Assembly (NCBI GenBank): GCA_029990175.1
Contig: JARKIP010000051.1
Coordinates: 1,364,001-1,428,000 of the forward strand
Origin: Petunia secreta
Taxonomy: Eukaryota; Streptophyta; Magnoliopsida; Solanales; Solanaceae
DNA: 64,000 bases
Direction of reading: 5' to 3'
The notes beneath the pieces are model-generated. The model ran no database searches. It was not told the origin of the DNA and saw nothing but the letters and a program-made list of their open reading frames with translations. The translations under genes were made by a program, and so were the position numbers. This document shows positions 57,598 through 64,000 of the stretch, piece after piece. Numbering within the stretch: the stretch's first letter is position 1; every line of letters begins with the position of its first letter.

Positions 57598-59358
57598 TCA
57601 AACTTGACTCCTTTGGAATTGATTCAGTTCCTCCTGCATAGCATTAATCCAATCTGCATCCTTCAGTGCTTCTTTCACATTTTTAGGTTCAACAAGAGAT
57701 AAGAAAGCACTAAAGGCACACAGATTGTGATTCTTGACTGCTGATCTAGTTTGAACTCCGGCAGTCTTATCTGAGATTATTTGATCCACAGGATGTGACC
57801 CTTGATACTTGAAAGGCTTGGGTGTCAATCCATTGTCAGAAGTCCTCTGCTGAGGAACAGTTCCTGATGGAGTAGCGTTTCCAGTTTGTGAGGTGGAACC
57901 AACATTGGTTCCCCCTGTTTCAGTGCTACTCTTCTCAGTTCTGTCCTGAGGAACAGTTCCTTGCAGTTCACTTCTCATATCCAGAATCTGCAATTGTGGA
58001 TTAAGTTCAAACTCTTTCAGCATTCCAATTTCTTCATCCTCCTGTACCTGTTCTTGAGTGAGACTGTCAGTTTCATCAAATTTAACATGCATGCTTTCTT
58101 CAATTTTTAATGTTTTCTTGTTAAACACCCTATAAGACTTACTATTTAAAGAGTAGCCAACAAATATTCCCTCATCACTTCTAGGATCAAATTTTCCTAA
58201 GGCATCTTTCCCATTGTTGTGTATGAAACATTTGCAACCAAAAGCCCTTAGATGAGAAATATTTGGTTTTCTTCCTTTAAGCAATTCATATGGGGTCTTT
58301 TCTATTAAAGGTCTTGTCATACATCTATTTATTATGTAGCATGCAGTATTAATAGCCTCAGCCCAAAAGTTTTGTGGAAGATTTCCAGATATTAACATAG
58401 TCCTTGCCATTTCTTCTAGAGTCCTATTTTTCCTTTCCACTACTCCATTTTGTTGTGGAGTTCTAAGTGAAGAAAAATTATGATTAACGCCATTTTCATT
58501 ACAAAAATTGAAAAACATATGATTTTCAAATTCAGTTCCATGGTCTGACCTGATGGCAACAATATGATTATCCAGAGTTCTTTGAGCTTTCTTAGCAAAA
58601 ATTGAAAATGCATTAAATGCTTCTTCTTTAGATGTAAGAAATATAGTCCATGTAAATCTGGAGTAATCATCCACCAATACCATAACGTACTTCTTACCTC
58701 CACGACTCATTGTTCTCATTGGACCACATAAATCCATATGGACCAGTTCCAAAGGTTTAGTGGTACTTACCTGTTTCTTCGATTTGAAGGAGGATTTTAC
58801 CTGCTTCCCCCTGGCACATGCTTCACATACTTTTTCATCATTAAACTTGATGTTAGGAAGACCTATCACCAAGTCCTTTGACACAAGTTTTTTCAATTGT
58901 GAAAGACTAGCATGTCCTAGTCTTTTGTGCCATAGGAGGGGATCATTTTGCACCACACTTAAGCAGCTCAAGCTTCCATCGGATAATGACAGCAAGTCTA
59001 CTTTGTAGATGTTTCCATGCCTGTTTCCCTGCAAAATAACCTCTCCAGAAGCTTGATTAGTCACAGTGCATCCAGTAGATGAGAAATTAACATTATTACC
59101 TTTGTCACACAATTGAGATATGCTCAATAAGCAATGCTTCAGCCGATCTACTAGAAATACATTATCAAGGCAGTGTGAATCAGACCTACCTACCTTTCCA
59201 ATTCCAATGATTTCCCCTTTCTTACCATTACCGAAGGAAACACTTCCTCCTTGGAAGGCTGAGAGTGAAAGGAACAGTTCCTTATGCCCTGTCAAATGCC
59301 TTGAGCACCCACTGTCCATGTACCATTTGTGGTTTATCTCCTTCACTCTAGCCTGCAA
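57598..59358 (-). CDS. Sirevirus protease and integrase, open frame
   Basis: 586 open codons, part of the gag-pol polyprotein. Protease: WYMDSGCSRHLTGHKELF. Pre-integrase zinc region: HKRLGHASLSQLKKLVSKDL and CEACARGKQVKS. Integrase core: LVHMDLCGPMRTMS, VDDYSRFTWTIFL, AIRSDHGTEFEN, TPQQNGVVERKNRTLEEMAR, with both Asp and the Glu kept. The C-terminal GIFVGYSLNSKSYRVFN is typical of Copia. A Ser/Thr/Gln-rich linker precedes the RT. The integrase looks catalytically sound. Confidence 0.92.
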   Translation of the reverse strand: MQARVKEINHKWYMDSGCSRHLTGHKELFLSLSAFQGGSVSFGNGKKGEIIGIGKVGRSDSHCLDNVFLVDRLKHCLLSISQLCDKGNNVNFSSTGCTVTNQASGEVILQGNRHGNIYKVDLLSLSDGSLSCLSVVQNDPLLWHKRLGHASLSQLKKLVSKDLVIGLPNIKFNDEKVCEACARGKQVKSSFKSKKQVSTTKPLELVHMDLCGPMRTMSRGGKKYVMVLVDDYSRFTWTIFLTSKEEAFNAFSIFAKKAQRTLDNHIVAIRSDHGTEFENHMFFNFCNENGVNHNFSSLRTPQQNGVVERKNRTLEEMARTMLISGNLPQNFWAEAINTACYIINRCMTRPLIEKTPYELLKGRKPNISHLRAFGCKCFIHNNGKDALGKFDPRSDEGIFVGYSLNSKSYRVFNKKTLKIEESMHVKFDETDSLTQEQVQEDEEIGMLKEFELNPQLQILDMRSELQGTVPQDRTEKSSTETGGTNVGSTSQTGNATPSGTVPQQRTSDNGLTPKPFKYQGSHPVDQIISDKTAGVQTRSAVKNHNLCAFSAFLSLVEPKNVKEALKDADWINAMQEELNQFQRSQV

Positions 59359-59365
59359 AAGAAAA

Positions 59366-60444
59366 CTAGGGGTTAATTTTAAGAACCCAAACTAGTTTGG
59401 GTTCCTTTCCTTTAGAAAAAGGATGAATTAGATCTCTCCTAGCCCAGAATGGTAATGGTTTTTTTGTGTGAACATTTTCCCTTTTTACAGAATGTTGAGC
59501 AGGTTTATAGGACCTATTCTTCTGTTTCACAGGATTTTGAATAGGTCTATAGGACCTGTTCCTCTGGTAGCCCTTTTTAAAGATTGACAATTTTCTTTCC
59601 AGTGACCAGTGTTCCCACAATGAGTGCATAGCCAGTTTTCAGGAAATGATAAGTACTTACTCTTTGGATTCCATTTGGATGAGCATTGTGCTCTCATGAA
59701 TCCAATACCTTTCCTGTTACTACTATGATTTTCCTGTAACCATTCTAGTGCTTCAGAAGACTTGTTCCATTCTGCAGTTTTTCTTAGTTCCATTTTTGTT
59801 TTAACCAAGTCTTCTTCTAAAGATCTTATCTTTTCATCTTTTTTACACAGTTCATCAACTGTGACTCTCAGTTTCTCTTCAGCAATGATATGATGAGAAT
59901 TAGCAATACCTTTACCCTTTTCAACTGTTTTAACATTTTCTAATTCCTGAGCAGTTGATTCAAGTATGAGGACCTGTTCCTCAAGCATGCTAATCTTCCT
60001 TTCCAGAAAATCATTTTTAACTATTTCTTCTTTGCATTCTGTTTCTAAACAATCAATTTTATCATGAATTTGATGATTGCTATCCCGTAGAGATTTAAAT
60101 TCATTTAGCACAATATGGAATACTTTAACCAGTTTTTCTCTAGGCATGCTTTTTACATCATCTTTGAGTTTAGAAACAAATACCTCAGCATCCTCTTCAT
60201 TTTCTGAATCTCCTAGTGCCATTAGAGCAAGATCCTCATCCAGATCATCATCAGTTATTTCGTCTTCACTGTCTTGCCATCCTGCAACCAATGCTTTGGG
60301 ATTTCCACTTTTCTTATGGACCTGTTCCCTAGCCTTCTTCCTTTCATCAATGAGTCTCTTCCTCCATTCTCCTTCCATAATTGGACATTTGCTGATGTAG
60401 TGCTCCGAGCTTCCACATTTGTGGCATTCTCCAGCCTGTTTCAT
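59366..60444 (-). CDS. Sirevirus gag C-terminal part with two zinc knuckles
   Basis: Begins with the first knuckle CHKCGSSEHYISKC. An acidic stretch (DDDLDEDLALMALGDSENEED) and a long coiled coil (about 130 residues rich in Glu, Leu and Lys) follow, then the second knuckle CTHCGNTGHWKENC at about 59620. The coiled coil in gag is characteristic of Sireviruses. The frame ends at 59527. A further shifted frame to 59366 (YRPIQNPVKQKNRSYKPAQH) bridges to the protease. Confidence 0.85.
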
Positions 60445-60466
60445 GTTAGTAGACCTACCCTGTCCA

Positions 60467-61258
60467 CTAATTGCCCTTTTTTTTACTCAAATATTTCTGA
60501 ACACTTTTAGCGATAAGGACCAGTTCCTTATCATCAATGATTTTATCGCCAGCAGTCAAGGCTAGGTTAGGTTCAGTTTTAACTGGTGCTCCTATGTTTT
60601 TAACCTTTTTCCTCAGTTCATAAGTCTTTAAATTGCCTATAAGCTCATCTAAGGATAGAGTGGTTAAATCTTTGCTTTCTATGATAGCACAAGCTTTGAT
60701 CTCCCAAGAATCTGGAAGAACCCTAGTTAAAAGCTTTTCTACTCTATCTTCCACAGTTAAAACCCTTCCCAAAGAGATAAGTTCAGAAGCAATGGCATTA
60801 AATCTAGTATACATTTCAGAGATTGACTCTTCTTCTTTCATTTTAAAACTTTCATATTCAGCATAAAGAAGTGTACCTCTGGACCTTTTTACCTGACTTG
60901 TTAATTAGTGTGCAACTCTTAGAGCATACCAAATCTCCTTTGCAGTGGCATACCCTCTGATTCTAGTGCATTTGTCAGGACTAAGTCCACCAACCAGCTA
61001 CTTCCTTGCCTTTGCATTCTTTTCCCATTGCTTTATGTCTTCAGCATTGCATTCCTTCCTGGTTTTGGGAACATCTTTTCCCTCAGCATCCTTCTTCATT
61101 GGGATCATGGGACCTTCAGTTACTATATCCCACAATTCGTAGTCTTCTGCTTGAAGGTGATCACGCATCCTCTCTTTCCACCATGAATAGTATTTCCCAT
61201 TGAAATAAGGTGCTCTAACCATTGACTGGCCCTCACTGTTCTCTCGTGATGTACTCAT
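60467..61258 (-). pseudogene. Sirevirus gag N-terminal part
   Basis: Starts MSTSRENSEGQSMVRAPYFN, then YYSWWKERMRDHLQAEDYEL, the typical Copia gag opening. It continues in one frame through ISEMYTRFNAIASELISL and the LPDSWEIKACAIIESKDL block. Two in-frame stops lie near 61000 (TAG where Trp is expected) and 60905. A frameshift in an A-run at about 60478-60486 separates it from the zinc-knuckle part. Confidence 0.87.
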
Positions 61259-61293
61259 CTAATCCTAGGTGTTAGCCTTTTCAAGGATAACCT

Positions 61294-61305
61294 GCTCTGA
61301 TACCA
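61294..61305 (-). promoter_or_regulatory. Sirevirus primer-binding site
   Basis: The minus strand reads TGGTATCAGAGC two bases from the LTR end, complementary to initiator tRNA-Met. Confidence 0.92.
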
Positions 61306-61307
61306 AA

Positions 61308-62100
61308 TGTTATTTCCCACGATTACACCAATTTACTGTTTTAAGGACCAGTTCCTTAAAATGTGTTCCTTTACTGTACGATATGCGGAATTAAAACTGT
61401 AAGTAATTGAACACCAGATATTAGCGTGGAAAAACCCCTTGACTCGGGATCAAAAAACCACGACCTACTTCTCAAGTAGGATTTCAACTTCACTATGTAA
61501 AAAGACCCACTTGGTTACAAGACTCACTCTTACTAATCTAGGACTAACTCTAATCCTTTAGTGATCTTTCTCACGATCAGTGAAGTTGTGTCAAGTCCAC
61601 GACTTGAACCAGAAAGTTTACAACTCGATTTTTGCTTACTACAATTGAACTAAGTCTTGAAGATTCAGTCTAAGGAACAGGTTCTAACTTAGTTCTACTG
61701 TAGTGACTAATTACACAAATAAGCTAATAACTCTTCTCAGCTTTTGCTCGATGCTCTCTGTATTTGTGCACGCTTCTATGGCTGATATGCTCCACGTTTT
61801 ATAGCTCCAGCAGCCAAGAAGTCTTGAGCAATTAGAACTCCAATGCTCCCTTGACTTTGAGTCCTAATTGGATTCTTCCTTCTAGAATCTGAATCCTTTA
61901 TCCCTTAGTTATGCAATCTTTTCGTATCCGATAAGGCCTGCATAATTACCAAGATATACGTCAGTTTTAGGATGAATAATAATATCTTAATTAAATGATT
62001 TTGTATGAAATATCTATTCTGATGCAGTATTCAAAGGAACAGGTCCTTTGAATCCGTTCCTCCGTCATCAGTCAAAACTCCAAGCTTATCCAATCTAACA
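61308..62100 (-). repeat. Sirevirus 5' LTR
   Basis: Partner of 54009-54820. It would carry the promoter driving gag-pol leftwards. Confidence 0.93.
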
Positions 62101-64000
62101 AATTCTCTCATTGCAAAGAATGGGTCCCTATTTCTCAATATAATGCAAACATAAGGGACCCTCAATTTTAGCCTCTCACTCTAAAAAATGAATGCAAGTT
62201 AAGTACATACAATGTCATAGGCTTGGCCTTAGTGTCACTTTTCATTTCTTTTCATGTCAATTAATGGAGGTCAAATAGGACTTCTAAAGTTATAATGTAG
62301 GCTTTTGGATAAAGGTATGGTATAATTTGGATAAAGAGTGACTAAATTCCCTCATTGGACACTACTTCATCTTTGCAAACATTTCACATTGAGCTTTCTT
62401 TTCACATTTTAGCTCTTATTCCCATTTTTCATTCTTGATTTTTGCTTTTGTGGCTCTTAGTCTTTCTTAGTCTTTCACTTGCTTCTCTTTCTATTTTTTT
62501 TTTTTTCTTTTCAATTTATCTTCTGCTACTTTTGTACTTGATTTTCTTCTTTTCTCGATTTTCTTCTTTTCTCCTTAGCAATTTTTCTTTATATAATCAT
62601 CTTCCTTTTTGAAGAGTTATATAGCTTCCATTTCTTTGTTCTCCTCTCCCAAACTTAGACTTTAGTCTAAGTTGCACGTCTTTCAATGTCTCAAGGAGGT
62701 AGGGTCAAGAGAAGGGTTAGTGCTATTAACCACTTAGAATTGGCTCGGGCTAATTACATGGCTATCAAAAGAAAGGATATTAAGGCTCAGAGTTGGCTAA
62801 TGGAGGATTAATTTCATTTGGTGGCTTTAAAGGCTCAGACGGGTCAAAGAAATGCCTATCATCCTATCCAACCACTATATTGACACTTCATTCATTTTTA
62901 AGGACACACAAGTCAAGTTCTAACATGCATATGCAATTAACAAGCTTTTAAGTAAGAACTCACCACACTAAGCATACGGGACAAGAGACAAGAACATAAC
63001 ATTTCCAACACTTAAGGTGAGGATCTAGCATATGCTACTTATGCATAAAGTCATTACAAGGACCTAAAGATTATAGGTGCGACTCTCAACAAACGATCCA
63101 CAAAGTTTCTCATGTGTGCTCCTAATGTGTTGGTAACAAACAAGTCACAAAATTGACCGGTTCAAAAGAATTGCATTCTTAAGAAAAGAACCGAGTCAAA
63201 GAAAATAAAGAAAGTTATTTACCAATTCAAAGCTATTTACAAAAGTGGTATTTACAATGGCTGGTTGTTGTATTCGGGCCCAAGTAAAAATGAGTTTCAC
63301 GAGGGTTGCCTACGTATCGCAACAAGTGTGAATCAGAGGAGAGAAGGCAATATCTCAAGCGTAGTTCACGGGAGTACCTTTGGAATCTTTTTTTTTTTTT
63401 TTTTGGATTTTTCAAAATTTTTCAATTTGTTTGAGTTTTTGGATTTTCTCTTTTTTTTAATAATATGATATTAACAACTACACTATGAATTTAAAGACAT
63501 ATCTAAAGACAAGAACATAAATATAAACATCATATAAACAACCTACATTAAACATCCTAATTTAAATATCCATATAAACATAAACAAACATAACATAAAG
63601 ATAGTTTAAGACATATTCAAACAAAAGATGAGTTACTCCACTCCCAACATGAGAAGTTGCTATGTCCCAAAGCAACTAAACAAAATAGCACAAAAATTCA
63701 TGGGGTAATCAAAGAGGGAGAGAAGAAATCTCTATTCATCTCGGGCAATTCCTTTGCCATTTCCTTCAACATGTCTTCTTGGGCCTTGTCGACTTCCTTG
63801 CCCTCTCCCTGTTCTTGCTCTCATTTCTTCCTCTATTGAGGCCATTTTAGCCATATCCATTTGGATTTCTTTGTCAAGTTTCCTGTTTCTGAGCACACCC
63901 AAATCTTCAAGTGCCTCTTCTTGCATTCACCTCATGTTCATTGGTGCGTAGATTCTGGGGTTGTTGGATGGTTCGACCCTTCTTGTCTCTACTCCCTTTC
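62101..64000. other. Low-complexity flank, possible decayed LTR element
   Basis: T-rich tracts (62440-62600, 63390-63460) and no domain-bearing ORF. The block around 63268-63380 (GGGTTGCCTACGTATCGCAA, then GTAGTTCACGGG) resembles a sequence I recall as recurrent in nightshade repeats. A minus-strand frame at 63732-63926 (KEIQMDMAKMASIEEEMRAR) is Glu/Met/Arg-rich, with no known domain. It may be part of a gag, but I cannot support that. Confidence 0.4.
62686..62811 (+). CDS. Possible 41-residue basic ORF
   Basis: An ATG gives a short Arg/Lys-rich frame (MSQGGRVKRRVSAINHLELA, ending SWLMED). It lies about 590 bp beyond the Sirevirus, after a long pyrimidine-rich leader-like stretch. After its stop the same frame stays protein-like for a while (FHLVALKAQTGQRNAYH), so it may be the start of a decayed longer protein. 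I do not recognise it. Confidence 0.25.
   Translation: MSQGGRVKRRVSAINHLELARANYMAIKRKDIKAQSWLMED

Larger units (their letters stand above)
54009..62100 (-). mobile_element. Sirevirus-type Copia element with both LTRs, lacking RNase H
   Basis: LTRs at 54009-54820 (812 bp) and 61308-62100 (793 bp) run TGTTATTTCCCACG to CTAACA and are closely similar. The PBS abuts the right LTR and a G-rich purine tract the left, so it reads leftwards. Gag, protease, integrase, RT and a 3' envelope-like ORF are in the Sirevirus order, but the RNase H segment is deleted. Flanking pentamers AGTAC and AATTC do not match well, so the original duplication has mutated or one end has recombined. Only a handful of stops break gag-pol. 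Confidence 0.92.

Overview
This is a transposon-dense stretch of a plant nuclear genome. It is almost certainly a dicot of the nightshade family (Solanaceae). The evidence is an R1-like CC-NBS-LRR resistance gene with the MAY-AV type N-terminus common in that family, a TS-like SINE, and several LTR-retrotransposon lineages typical of plants (Sirevirus, Ale-like Copia, Tat-like Gypsy, Tekay-like Gypsy with a LARD-like relative). There are no operons and no recognisable tRNA or rRNA genes. All family names come from motif recognition, not from a database search.

Layout. 1-1862: remnants of a minus-strand Copia element. 1863-6608: a 5'-truncated plus-strand Sirevirus (RNase H, broken envelope-like ORF, polypurine tract, 3' LTR). 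6794-7052: Stowaway-like MITE. 7761-20558: a complete, decayed minus-strand Tat-type Gypsy element with 1.28 kb LTRs, a perfect TGGAC target duplication, and a separate spliced antisense gene (9436-12116) with its own TATA box. 20694-23183: MITEs, a SINE, a solo Sirevirus LTR and pieces of a duplicated NLR promoter. 23184-31280: an insertion of unknown origin holding a palindrome array, G-rich DNA and a complete 5.7 kb Copia element (25445-31165, TSD TAAAG). 31281-46927: a wrecked NLR pseudogene. It is split by a MULE-like MITE, then by a plus-strand Gypsy element whose reverse transcriptase is itself split by a 9.15 kb LARD-like element (37145-46296, TSD CTAGA). 47275-47800: two minisatellites. 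48983-51688: the only convincing intact host gene, an uninterrupted 901-residue NLR. 52846-53935: a degraded ORF of unknown origin. 54009-62100: a minus-strand Sirevirus with both LTRs, PBS, PPT, gag, protease, integrase, RT and envelope-like ORF, but no RNase H. 62101-64000: low-complexity flank.

The intact NLR and the pseudogene are tandem paralogues in the same orientation that share promoter sequence. The window therefore records one gene copy being dismantled by layered transposition while its neighbour stayed open. In the retroelement ORFs, the antisense gene and the NLR pseudogene, most premature stops can be explained by C-to-T changes on one strand or the other (CGA to TGA, CAG to TAG, CAA to TAA, TGG to TAG or TGA). 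This is the signature expected of methylated, silenced DNA.
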